DNA from: Nostoc sphaeroides
GTDB lineage: Bacteria; Cyanobacteriota; Cyanobacteriia; Cyanobacteriales; Nostocaceae
DNA length: 64,000 nucleotides
Direction of reading: 5' to 3'
Assembly (NCBI RefSeq): GCF_003443655.1
Contig: NZ_CP031941.1
Location: 2,843,501-2,907,500, forward strand
Under the pieces are notes generated by a model, which saw only the letters and a program-made list of their open reading frames with translations, ran no database searches and was not told where the DNA came from. Shown piece by piece: positions 55,243 to 64,000 of this stretch. The position numbers were made by a program, and so were the translations under genes. Position 1 is the stretch's first letter. Every line of letters starts with the position of its first letter.

Positions 55243-55692
55243 TCAATACCGTCGTCGGATAATCTGGTATCGTCCGTAAGGCTGCCGTCGCTGGATAATC
55301 TGCCGTTGCCTAAACTGCTGCCGTGGTCGAATAATTTGATATCGTCCGTAAGGCTGTCGGCGTCGAATATTTTGGTATCGTCCGTAAGGCTGTCGGCGTC
55401 GAATATTTTGGTATCGTCCGTAAGGCTGGCGTCGTCGAATATTTTGGTATCGTCCAAAGGGCTGTCGGCGTCGGATAATCTGCCGACGTCTGATCATTCG
55501 GTATCGTCCTGACCGCCGTTGAGCAATTAAAAGCTCTCCGGTTTTATCTCCAACTAAGTTACCCTCTGGTGCAACGCTCTGTTCATTGCGACCATTACTT
55601 AGAGAAATATCCTTCGCTTCAGCTAATGAGGGCGGATACACAAAGGCACATAGCAATAGCGCTATTGAAGATAACTTCTTGAAACCTTTCAT
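55243..55692 (-). CDS. Secreted arginine-rich 12-residue repeat protein, hypothetical
   Basis: A 149-residue protein. Residues 1-26 form a signal peptide (LSSIALLLCAFVYPPSLAEA), with cleavage likely after AEA. A short acidic-neutral region follows. The C-terminal 90 residues consist of imperfect repeats of QNIRRRQPYGRY (12 residues, 36 bases), strongly basic with Tyr and Gln. The DNA repeats carry synonymous differences, so the reading frame appears to be under selection rather than being a chance open frame in a tandem repeat. A positively charged exported repeat could bind polysaccharide, nucleic acid or the cell envelope. No known domain is recognised. Confidence 0.6.
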   Translation of the reverse strand: MKGFKKLSSIALLLCAFVYPPSLAEAKDISLSNGRNEQSVAPEGNLVGDKTGELLIAQRRSGRYRMIRRRQIIRRRQPFGRYQNIRRRQPYGRYQNIRRRQPYGRYQNIRRRQPYGRYQIIRPRQQFRQRQIIQRRQPYGRYQIIRRRY

Positions 55693-55921
55693 GTTTTTGC
55701 TTCTACTAGACTTTCGGTAATAACTTTATTAAACACCTTAAAGCCAGCAAATTATTCTTCATCCACTTTTTTTAAACTTAATTTAGGATTAAATCCTGTA
55801 TTTTAATCTCATCCTTATGGATAATTGTAAATTGCAGGAATCTGTGTAAATAAAGAGTGAATATCTAGGAAAATGCAATTTTTCTCAATGGTTCAAGTAT
55901 TGTAAAACCTCCTATCAATTG

Positions 55922-56257
55922 CTATTTCAAAAGACTAATTTTTTTACGCATCACTTGACCTTCAACATGGGGAGTATAGTCTTTACCAGACTTTGGTGCT
56001 TCTTTTAACCCATCAATACTACTTGGCTCATAATTGATGTGCGGATTCTCGCTTCCCTTATCGCCATCGAGATAATCCATTTGGCCACCATGCTGATTTG
56101 TAGCAACCCTGGTTTTTGGTTTATTAATTGCTAATTGCAGATAATTTGCTCCTACACGGTAACGCTGAGTATCCGAGTAAGAGAAAGTTCGACCTTGAAG
56201 CAATTTATCATCCGAAAAATCTAGTTCATCAACTAACACACCTGTACCAAAGGGCAT
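55922..56257 (-). pseudogene. Catalase fragment (internal to C-terminal part of a KatE-type catalase)
   Basis: A 111-residue open frame with clear catalase sequence: [40 protein letters not shown] and [18 protein letters not shown], corresponding to the proximal haem region (Tyr-containing RFFSY-like, here [12 protein letters not shown]). The N-terminal 300 residues, with the catalytic His and Asn, are absent upstream, and the C-terminal part ends abruptly after [14 protein letters not shown]. It cannot be active. A decayed gene in the 55.9-57.9 kb decay zone. Confidence 0.82.
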
Positions 56258-56450
56258 ATTCGCTATCCCAATAATAAGTTTTGGTCATGAATGCGCTATT
56301 TTATTCCTTGGGGAGATTTAGTAATGATGCGTCAGCAATTTTTAAGGCTAAAAAGGTTAGCTGAATCTAGCCGTAAGGCGAATATTTAGAGCCTGAAAAT
56401 TCTTTTAAATCATACTCGTGATAAAATTAAAATTAAACCTATCTATAAAA

Positions 56451-56552
56451 CAATACGGTTCAGTTAAGGATTTTTGGTACTAATTTTAGACCTGTAGAGA
56501 CGCGAAATTTCGCGTCTTTACCAAGGTTTTTGGGCTTAACTGAACTGTATTG
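56451..56552. mobile_element. CAATACGG-end element, identical to 8086-8187, 10-bp target duplication
   Basis: 102 bases, the same in every position by eye as the copy at 8086-8187, but flanked by a different 10-base duplication, ATCTATAAAA (56441-56450, 56553-56562). Identity over the whole length with different flanks shows recent movement. Confidence 0.95.
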
Positions 56553-56582
56553 ATCTATAAAAACCAAAAAATATTTTTATAA

Positions 56583-57044
56583 GTGCAATTACTTACATTC
56601 AAGTTTATAAAACTCCTGATTAGATTGCAGTTTCCTAATGTTAAAGAAATTACAACCAAAGAATTAGCTCAATTACTATTAGGTTCTGCAAAGCCTCGGC
56701 CATTAGTGCTAGATGCACGGAGTCAGATAGAATATGCAGTGAGCCATATTGAAACAGCAGCGCAGATAGACGCTCTTATACCTGACTTAGCAGTACTTTC
56801 TACAGTTTCAAAAGACAGACCAATTGTCGTGTACTGCGCCGTTGGCTACCGTAGCGCCAAATTAGCCCAGCAGCTTAATGAAACTGGGATGAAGTGCATT
56901 TATAACTTGAGTGGTGGCATTTTTCACTGGGCAAATGAAGGAAGGCTCATTTTTAAAGACGACCAATCTACACAGGTTGTACATCCTTACAATGCAATCT
57001 GGGGAAAACTTCTGAAAGCTCGTTACCATGCTCAGGAGCATTAA
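56583..57044 (+). CDS. Rhodanese-like domain protein
   Basis: A 153-residue single rhodanese domain. The active-site loop is VYCAVGYRSAK with the catalytic Cys, and the CH2-like part is PLVLDARSQIEYAVSHIETA. Such proteins move sulphane sulphur from thiosulphate or persulphides; the substrate is unknown. Start: GTG 56583, since no ATG lies before the domain. The 36 residues before the domain include a hydrophobic stretch (LLTFKFIKLLIRLQF) that might bind a membrane. It begins 30 bases after the 56451-56552 element, so that insertion may have displaced its promoter. Confidence 0.88.
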   Translation: MQLLTFKFIKLLIRLQFPNVKEITTKELAQLLLGSAKPRPLVLDARSQIEYAVSHIETAAQIDALIPDLAVLSTVSKDRPIVVYCAVGYRSAKLAQQLNETGMKCIYNLSGGIFHWANEGRLIFKDDQSTQVVHPYNAIWGKLLKARYHAQEH

Positions 57045-57360
57045 AAAAATTCATTTTAACAAAGAATTAAGCCTTGATCTAAGAGGTTATTTGGAAAGTC
57101 TTAGGCTGTCATTTTAGGTACTTATTGATCCCCCCCACTTAGGGAGAACCCAAGACCGCGCTGGCTCCCCTTATAAAAGGAGGAACCGGAATTAAAGTCC
57201 TCCTTTTTAAGGAGGATTTAGGAGGATCTAAAGTTTTTGATACAGCCTACTACTTTTAAAACATGCTCTAAGCGTATTGGTTTATAACCCTGGCAAATAA
57301 ATGAATTTAAAATCTGATTTAGATATAACAAATAATCACCAATAAAGACACTATTAACTC
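57045..57360. repeat. Dispersed palindromic repeat with AAGGAGGA stems
   Basis: About 315 bases between the rhodanese gene and the acyltransferase remnant. It holds TCCCCTTATAAAAGGAGGAA, then TCCTCCTTTTTAAGGAGGA and GGAGGATCTAAAG, which pair as hairpins. No gene is seen; the right part is AT-rich. Similar modules lie at 46605-46720. Confidence 0.55.
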
Positions 57361-57922
57361 GATTTGTTAAGAGTATTGGCGGTACTATTGTTAATTTATT
57401 TTCATGCTGCCGCAGTTTGTGACCAAGGCGAATTAGGCGATTTTTATATTAAAAATGACTTATCAAGCCCTACCCTCAATACGGTTCGTTTAAGCCAAAA
57501 GATGCGATAAATCGCCGTCAAGACAAAGGATTAATTATTGTAGAGACGGCGATTTATCGCGTCTTTGTGATTTAGAATTTTCATCAAAAAACCCTAACCG
57601 AACCCTATTGTCCCTACCCTTGGATGGGTTATTTTTTTTGTTCGTACTCATCACGAAAATATCGGTTCCTATTTACAGTTTTACCCACAGTTTTTAACGG
57701 GATTCATCCTCAAGGTAATTTTGAGTGGGCGCTGCCGCTTATCCATTTTTTTTGCTGCATCAAACAGTTTTGGTGGCGATATCTTTTTATCTATTGCAAT
57801 TTGATTTAGGCATAGCTGCAAAATTTTTAATGATTAGTACAGCAACCGTTTTAGTGAGAAATGCTTTGTATGAAATCTTTATAAAACGTCTCAACAAAGA
57901 GTCCGATTTCTCTTTGGGCTAA
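57361..57922 (+). pseudogene. Acyltransferase 3 family membrane protein, broken by a mobile element
   Basis: The parts of one gene are visible. 57361-57476 reads LLRVLAVLLLIYFHAAAVCD then QGELGDFYIKNDLSS, a typical acyltransferase N-terminus. A CAATACGG-family element (57477-57610) then interrupts it. After it the fragments SYLQFYPQFLTG and IHPQGNFEWA occur in different frames. The C-terminal part (about 57725-57922) reads AAAYPFFLLHQTVLVAISFY and ISTATVLVRNALYEIFIKRL. Much of the middle is missing. The active gene would acylate a sugar or lipid. Confidence 0.8.
57477..57610. mobile_element. CAATACGG-end element inside the acyltransferase remnant
   Basis: A 134-base element with ends CAATACGGTTCGTTTAAG and CTAACCGAACCCTATTG and the inner GATGCGATAAATCG ... 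CGATTTATCGCGTC pair. The flanking 10 bases GCCCTACCCT (57467-57476) and TCCCTACCCT (57611-57620) match in nine positions, consistent with a 10-base duplication with one later change. Its insertion within a coding remnant dates it after that gene's origin. Confidence 0.9.
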
Positions 57923-57977
57923 AGCCTATCAACATTAACAAGTAAAATAAAGATAATTATAAAACTACTAAATCGGT

Positions 57978-58733
57978 ATGTCTCAAGTTTCTATTATCAT
58001 TCCTACTTTAAATGAAGCAACTAACTTAGGACGGACATTGCGCCAACTGACTTTACTTAATCCTCCTCCTTCTGAGGTGATAGTGGTAGATGGTGGCAGC
58101 CAAGATCAGACGGTGACAGTTGCAAAGCAAATTTTTGAGTCATTTAATCAAACTTTGAATGTACAAATTCTTTCATCTCAACAGCGAGGGCGTTCTCTTC
58201 AGATGAACTATGGAGCATCAGCAGCAACTGGAGATATCATTTGCTTTCTTCATGCAGATACTTGGGTTCCAGATGATCTAATTACCATCATCAACAAGAC
58301 TCTGGCAGAACCTACCATTGCCTGTGGCGGGTTCATTTCTCTGATGTCAGGATCTCAAACAACTCGTTGGGGTATCTCTCTACATAATTATTTAAAAACC
58401 TATTACGCACCACTGTTATTTAAGCCTCACCTCTTTTTTCGAGGATTGCGTCTGTTGTTTGGAGATCAAGTAATGTTCTGTCGTCGAATTGATTTTTGGG
58501 ATTGTGGCGGATTTGATCAGGCATTGCCGATTATGGAGGATGGAGATTTATGCCTGAAGTTAGTTAAAAAAGGACGTATCTATCTGGTAAATCGGATTGT
58601 TCATTCCTCAGATCGTCGCGTAGCCAAATGGGGTAGCTTCAAAGCAACTGCAATTTACCTTTATATTGGCCTTTTGTGGGGGATTGGGGTTAATGCAAAT
58701 TATCTTAAACAGTTTTATGAAGATATTCGCTGA
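57978..58733 (+). CDS. TIGR04283-type GT2 glycosyltransferase
   Basis: A 251-residue cytoplasmic glycosyltransferase. The nucleotide-sugar fold is VSIIIPTLNEATNLGRTLRQ with VVDGGSQDQT and the metal-binding FLHADTWVP (DxD form HAD). The later motifs QQRGRSLQMNYGASAATGDI and FGDQVMFCRRIDFWDCGGFD are characteristic of the TIGR04283 group, which is often linked to arsenosugar biosynthesis. No arsM or other arsenic gene lies in the window. It ends with a 19-base overlap with the convergent DUF547 gene. ATG 57978 is well placed. Confidence 0.9.
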   Translation: MSQVSIIIPTLNEATNLGRTLRQLTLLNPPPSEVIVVDGGSQDQTVTVAKQIFESFNQTLNVQILSSQQRGRSLQMNYGASAATGDIICFLHADTWVPDDLITIINKTLAEPTIACGGFISLMSGSQTTRWGISLHNYLKTYYAPLLFKPHLFFRGLRLLFGDQVMFCRRIDFWDCGGFDQALPIMEDGDLCLKLVKKGRIYLVNRIVHSSDRRVAKWGSFKATAIYLYIGLLWGIGVNANYLKQFYEDIR

Positions 58734-59419
58734 TTTAAGCTCCAATCATAATCAAGATAGGATATTCGCGTTGAAGCATTAAGGGGATAGTCTGTTTTCA
58801 AGTAGGAGCGGATGTATTCGGGAATGGAGGGTGCAACCTTTAAAAAATCTTGACGATACCATTTCAAGATTTTATTACAGTAAAGCGTTTTGCTCTCCAT
58901 GTCATAACGGACTTTTTCAGCGTTATTCATGAAACGACGTGTATCTTCATCTAATTGCTGAATAACCTGCTCAGGAAAGTAAGCTCCCGAACGTAGTAAA
59001 GGACAACCAACTGAAGCACAAACGATCGCAAAATGAATTCGTGGCTCCTGCAATTTTTCCCGTAGAATAGAGTTCTCAATTTTAGCTAAACTATAACTTT
59101 CCCCAAACATATAATAAGCGCGACGTTGGAAGAACCACAAAAAAGCTAGCCAGTTGGGAATCCCTAAAATTCGCGGACGAATCGATTCTATCGGGTATCT
59201 CTCCAAAATTGTCGAAATGGTGAACGCATTGTAAAGGTTGATCCACAATGCCAATTCTTCGAGATTGTTGCTATTAGATTTAAAAGCCAGATTTTTTTGG
59301 CTCGACAACCAATCTGCAATTGCTTGGGGTTGCTCCTTTTTCCAAGCAATGTAGTCTACACGACCCTGTTGATCAACATACTGACGCAATAATCTGTCCC
59401 AAGGTTCAAAATCAATCAT
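58715..59419 (-). CDS. DUF547 domain protein
   Basis: A 234-residue soluble protein matching the DUF547 family, which shares a fold with papain/transglutaminase-like enzymes. Family features are LALWINLYNAFTISTILERY near residue 75, IHFAIVCASVGCPLLRSGAY (cysteines within a conserved loop) and LYCNKILKWYRQDF. No signal peptide is visible. Function is not established that I know of. The 3' end overlaps the convergent GT2 gene by 19 bases. Start: ATG 59419 (MIDFEPWDRLLRQYV). Confidence 0.85.
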   Translation of the reverse strand: MIDFEPWDRLLRQYVDQQGRVDYIAWKKEQPQAIADWLSSQKNLAFKSNSNNLEELALWINLYNAFTISTILERYPIESIRPRILGIPNWLAFLWFFQRRAYYMFGESYSLAKIENSILREKLQEPRIHFAIVCASVGCPLLRSGAYFPEQVIQQLDEDTRRFMNNAEKVRYDMESKTLYCNKILKWYRQDFLKVAPSIPEYIRSYLKTDYPLNASTRISYLDYDWSLNQRISS

Positions 59420-59731
59420 TATCGCTGTGTTGATATGTTAGCCGTTGTTTTTAAGTAGAAACATCAACTTACCATTTATGTCATCGGGTATATGTGCGCC
59501 AGTCGCAGTAGTGATTAAATTATACATTAATGAAAATACGCAAATTGGCTGGGTTTAAGCTAAAGGGAATCAATAAAAGCCCTTTTACTTACTTGTTGAT
59601 GGTATTTATCTACAGCCTCACTGCCTGCGTTTTTCAACCTTGGGAGTTTTTAACAAGCTCACTAAGCTGTTATGCTGCCGTCTTCAGGCAAAAATCTCTA
59701 GTAGAAATCAACCTGTATTAGGAAGTGGGCA

Positions 59732-61264
59732 ATGCACATTGGATTTCTCAACCCTCAAGGCAATTTTGATTCAGCCAATAGTCACATCACGAAACACCCA
59801 GATTTTGGGGGTCAGTTGATCTACGTTAAGCAAGTCGCCATAGCCATAGCTCAAATGGGTCATAAAGTTGATATTATCACCCGTCAAATTATTGACCCGG
59901 AGTGGCCAGAGTTTGCCCAAGCGATTGACACTTATCCAGGGATCGATAACGTCCGCATTATCCGCTTACCAGCAGGGCCAAAAGAATTTCTCTCTAAAGA
60001 GTTGTTATGGCCTCATCTAGTCGCTGATTGGATACCCAACATCTTGAAGTTTTATCAACAGCAAGGTGGTTTACCCGATGCTATGACTGCTCACTACGGC
60101 GATGGAGGACTGTGTGGCGCTCTAATTGAAGAGGAGACAGGTATACCTTTTACCTTTACTGCTCATTCTCTCGGCGCTCAAAAGATGGACAAACTGGAAG
60201 TCACCCGAGAGAATCTCGCAGAAATAGACGAGCAATTCTATTTCAGATATCGCATTTTAGCAGAACGCCTGAGCATGAATCGCTCGGCCATTAATATCAC
60301 CAGTACACGACAAGAACGCTTTGAACAGTATTCTCATCGAGTCTATAGTGGTGCAGTGGATCTAGACAACGACAACCGCTTTGCAGTGATTCCACCGGGA
60401 GCAGATTTCTCGATTTTCGGTGCAAAAGCGCGTTACGAAAATGAGGAGGCTACCCACATGCTCATTCAGGAGCGATTGGCACGGGACATTGCAGAACCAC
60501 GTCGAGATTTGCCTGTTATCCTAGCATCCAGTAGATTAGAGCTGAAAAAAAATATATTAGGGCTAGTGCAAGCCTTCGCAATGAGTCCAATACTTCAGGA
60601 ACGATCTAACTTGGTGCTACTTACAGGGGGGCTGGACGATCCTTTACGAGAGGAAACTACTGACTGCATGGCTGAAGAGGTATTAGCTCCGATTCGGGAA
60701 GTGGTCAAAGAAAACGACTTGTGGGGCAAGGTGAGTGCCTTTGTCCTGTTAGATCAGTCTCAAGAATCACTGGCAGCAGCCTATCGGTTTATGGTTAAAC
60801 GTCGCTCAGTATTTGCGCTGACCGCACTCTACAAACCCTTTGGGCTTGCTCCCTTAGAAGCAGCAGTTGCAGGTTTACCAGTGGTAGCAACTAAGAACGG
60901 TGGCCCCAGCGAGAGCTTGCGGCAGGGAAATAAGGAATATGGCGTACTCGTTGACCCAGAAGATCCTGCTGATATTGCACGGGGCTTGGAGCGGTTGCTA
61001 TGTGATGGTCAGGAGTGGGAGTATTTTGCCCAAGCGGGTCAGCAACGGGTACTGAAGACGTACACTTGGGAATCTACTGCTGAAAACTACCTGACTTTGC
61101 TTGAGCAGATTCTGTCTTCACCGGAAACCCGCCCTCGTGATGAACTCTTTCCCATCCATCCCTACTTCCGTAATCCAGAATCGCAAACCGATGTTTTTTT
61201 GGAAGAATTGGGCGACCTCTACTTTGGCTCTAACCAAAGGGTACTAAGTACATCTAGCCTGTGA
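59732..61264 (+). CDS. Sucrose-phosphate-synthase-like GT4 glycosyltransferase
   Basis: A 510-residue GT-B glycosyltransferase. N-terminal GFLNPQGNFDSANSHITKHPDFGGQL with FTAHSLGAQKMDKLEVTREN are typical of sucrose-phosphate synthase and mannosylfructose-phosphate synthase. The donor half has ILASSRLELKKNILGLVQAF and the E-x7-E motif YKPFGLAPLEAAVAGLPVVA. No HAD phosphatase domain is fused. Cyanobacterial SPS would use ADP- or UDP-glucose and fructose-6-phosphate; whether this enzyme makes sucrose-6-phosphate or a related disaccharide is unproven. About 80 extra C-terminal residues after the GT core are less familiar. It is monocistronic, upstream of the rRNA operon. Confidence 0.87.
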   Translation: MHIGFLNPQGNFDSANSHITKHPDFGGQLIYVKQVAIAIAQMGHKVDIITRQIIDPEWPEFAQAIDTYPGIDNVRIIRLPAGPKEFLSKELLWPHLVADWIPNILKFYQQQGGLPDAMTAHYGDGGLCGALIEEETGIPFTFTAHSLGAQKMDKLEVTRENLAEIDEQFYFRYRILAERLSMNRSAINITSTRQERFEQYSHRVYSGAVDLDNDNRFAVIPPGADFSIFGAKARYENEEATHMLIQERLARDIAEPRRDLPVILASSRLELKKNILGLVQAFAMSPILQERSNLVLLTGGLDDPLREETTDCMAEEVLAPIREVVKENDLWGKVSAFVLLDQSQESLAAAYRFMVKRRSVFALTALYKPFGLAPLEAAVAGLPVVATKNGGPSESLRQGNKEYGVLVDPEDPADIARGLERLLCDGQEWEYFAQAGQQRVLKTYTWESTAENYLTLLEQILSSPETRPRDELFPIHPYFRNPESQTDVFLEELGDLYFGSNQRVLSTSSL

Positions 61265-61720
61265 AGAAGCAAAGCAGGTTCTAGGTAATTATCCCAGCTA
61301 TGAGCAGCCAGCGCAAAACGTGCTGACTGCTTCGGCACATTGCTGGTTTTGTTCCATCAATGCCATGTGTTCTCTTAGTTTTACAGTGATTCAGAGTAGA
61401 GTAATTCTGCTTTCATGCGATCGCTCGCCACAGGTTTTGTAGCTCTATCTGATTTTCCTAACCTGGTAGATCCCAAACAATTACTCGGAAGCGATCGGTG
61501 TAGTTGTCGGGCATAATATCATCTCATTTACTTTATTTCTACCTTAGAATCGGTTACCCAATCATTGCCAGTCATCCCCCTTATTCAGGTTTCCATTGAA
61601 AATTCACGCTTTCCCCTTGCTTCGTTGGCACAGTGCATAAACCATTGTTGCCTACAACCCGGCACTGTGGGGAGTTTCATGGGGAATCAGAAACAGTCCC
61701 AAAATAATTTGGAAAAATGG
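61265..61720. other. Intergenic upstream of the rRNA operon
   Basis: About 455 bases without a supportable gene. A short leftward peptide near 61435-61515 (MPDNYTDRFRVIVWDLPG) recalls a WD40 end but stops at once, so I do not annotate it. No terminator hairpin is certain for the GT4 gene. Confidence 0.45.
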
Positions 61721-61749
61721 TTGACACAATGAAGTAGGTTCGCTATATT
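61721..61749 (+). promoter_or_regulatory. Sigma70-type rRNA promoter
   Basis: TTGACA (61721-61726), a spacer of exactly 17 bases, then TATATT (61744-61749). The -35 matches the consensus perfectly and the -10 closely. It lies about 170 bases before the mature 5' end of 16S rRNA, as expected for the leader of an rRNA operon. The start of transcription would be about 61756. Confidence 0.8.
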
Positions 61750-61917
61750 GAATAAGTGCCTGAAGCGGAGCGAGAAAAGCGACGCCAAAAGGTGAACCGA
61801 ACCTTGAAAATATTATAGTTTGAAAGCGATTATACAGCAAGTAGTTTGGGTCTAAGAAAATAAAGATAACTAAGCTGAAGTTAAAAAAGAGCAGCTAATT
61901 GAGCTTACAAACGCTTC

Positions 61918-63408
<1,491 letters not shown>

Positions 63409-63539
63409 TTAGGGAGACCTACACCCCTTAGAAATCGAAAAGTAAACAGCTATATAGATACTAAGTTGGTCTAACCTTAGGTCGGTCGCAGACATTTGCA
63501 AATGTTGAAAGCTTTCAAACTATGATGAAGGTTCGATAT

Positions 63540-63613
<74 letters not shown>

Positions 63614-63689
63614 CCTGAAGAATTAGTAATTACTAATTCATAATTCATAGTTACTTATGAATTATGAACTATGAATTATAAATTATTCT

Positions 63690-63762
63690 GGGGGTTTAGC
63701 TCAGTTGGTAGAGCGCCTGCTTTGCAAGCAGGATGTCAGCGGTTCGAGTCCGCTAACCTCCA
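63690..63762 (+). tRNA. tRNA-Ala (TGC)
   Basis: 73 bases. The acceptor GGGGGTT pairs with AACCTCC, discriminator A. The anticodon loop is TTTGCAA, giving TGC. The T loop is GGTTCGAGTCC. CCA is not encoded. A short run of AATTCATAATTCATA-type repeats (63620-63685) separates it from tRNA-Ile. Confidence 0.97.
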
Positions 63763-63953
63763 CCTGTGGCGATTGCCATTAGAGAAAATTTTGTGAGAGT
63801 TCAGCAACATGACAAAATTTGTCAGACTGCTGGGTTTAGTCTCAGCCAGAACCTTGAAAACTGCATAGAAACGCGAAAAAAGCAGGCAGACACAGAGAAT
63901 CTTTACAGATGTTTTTGTGAATGCAAGTGATAAAAAGACCAAATGAATTGAGT

Positions 63954-64000
63954 GGTCAAGCTAATAAGGGCTAACGGTGGATACCTAGGCACACAGAGGC
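63954..64000 (+). rRNA. rrl: 23S ribosomal RNA, first 47 bases only
   Basis: GGTCAAGCTAATAAGGGC then TAACGGTGGATACCTAGGCA matches the 5' end of bacterial 23S rRNA (E. coli GGTTAAGCGACTAAGCGTAC). The gene continues beyond the window. The 5' base was set by that alignment. Confidence 0.92.

Noticed and set aside
55233..55512. Forward and other-frame ORFs through the Arg-rich repeat gene
   Set aside because: Only the leftward frame has a signal peptide and coherent composition; the others are shadows of its 36-base repeats.
59530..59721. 63-residue ORF just before the GT4 gene (MKIRKLAGFKLKGINKSPFT)
   Set aside because: No ribosome site, no recognised family and only one short hydrophobic stretch; more likely the leader of the GT4 gene.
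61430..61515. Short leftward peptide with DRFRVIVWDL resembling a WD40 end
   Set aside because: It stops after about 18 residues and no further WD40 sequence surrounds it; probably chance.

Overview
The window is chromosomal DNA of a filamentous, heterocyst-type cyanobacterium, most likely Nostoc or a close relative (Nostocales). The evidence is the many GCGATCGC (HIP1) palindromes, NDH-1 CO2-uptake genes, a CruP-type lycopene cyclase paralogue, a Tab2-family protein, WD40 Ser/Thr kinases, a cyanobacterial 16S rRNA with tRNA-Ile and tRNA-Ala in the spacer, and intergenic regions crowded with short tandem repeats and small palindromic elements.

Layout. 0-13 kb: truncated lepA (minus), a small ribbon-helix-helix-like protein, a GAF histidine kinase, a NifU-type Fe-S scaffold protein, a GH57 glycosidase, two Ser/Thr kinases (the second has a zinc ribbon and a seven-blade WD40 propeller) and a WGxxGxxG membrane protein. 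13-29 kb: an O-antigen ligase-like protein with a GT4 glycosyltransferase, a CLC chloride channel fused to CBS and universal-stress domains, a frameshifted pmbA/tldE, a Tab2-family protein, a HAD hydrolase, a type II NADH dehydrogenase, an NrdG-like radical SAM activase, a FecCD permease, an SMR transporter and a GT2. 29-36 kb: a CO2-uptake cluster read leftwards (ndhF, Tat-exported beta-carbonic anhydrase, ndhD, CO2 hydration protein). 36-50 kb: CHAD and DUF3616 proteins, a NIL-ferredoxin, a REC-wHTH-HPt-PAS-kinase fusion with a response regulator, a cruP operon with two paralogous membrane proteins, a secreted protein, a B12-binding radical SAM protein and a DUF2891 protein. 51-55 kb: central carbon cluster gap-pyk-tal, with pyk frameshifted. 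55-58 kb: an Arg-rich secreted repeat protein, then a decay zone with a catalase remnant, a rhodanese and an acyltransferase wreck. 58-61 kb: GT2, DUF547 and a sucrose-phosphate-synthase-like GT4. 61.7-64 kb: the start of an rRNA operon (16S, tRNA-Ile, tRNA-Ala, first bases of 23S) with a clear sigma70 promoter.

The most striking unexplained structure is the repeat landscape. At least four families of short non-autonomous elements can be defined by terminal inverted repeats, several with exact target-site duplications. One family (ends CAATACGG / CCGTATTG) makes 10-bp duplications at six sites, carries interchangeable inner palindromes, and has two copies identical over all 102 bp. Elements nest inside one another up to three deep, and one interrupts an acyltransferase pseudogene. 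No transposase gene is present in the window. Two 21-bp tandem arrays are open in both directions and encode heptad-like peptides.

I see no CRISPR array, prophage or defence island. Product names come from reading motifs, without database searches.
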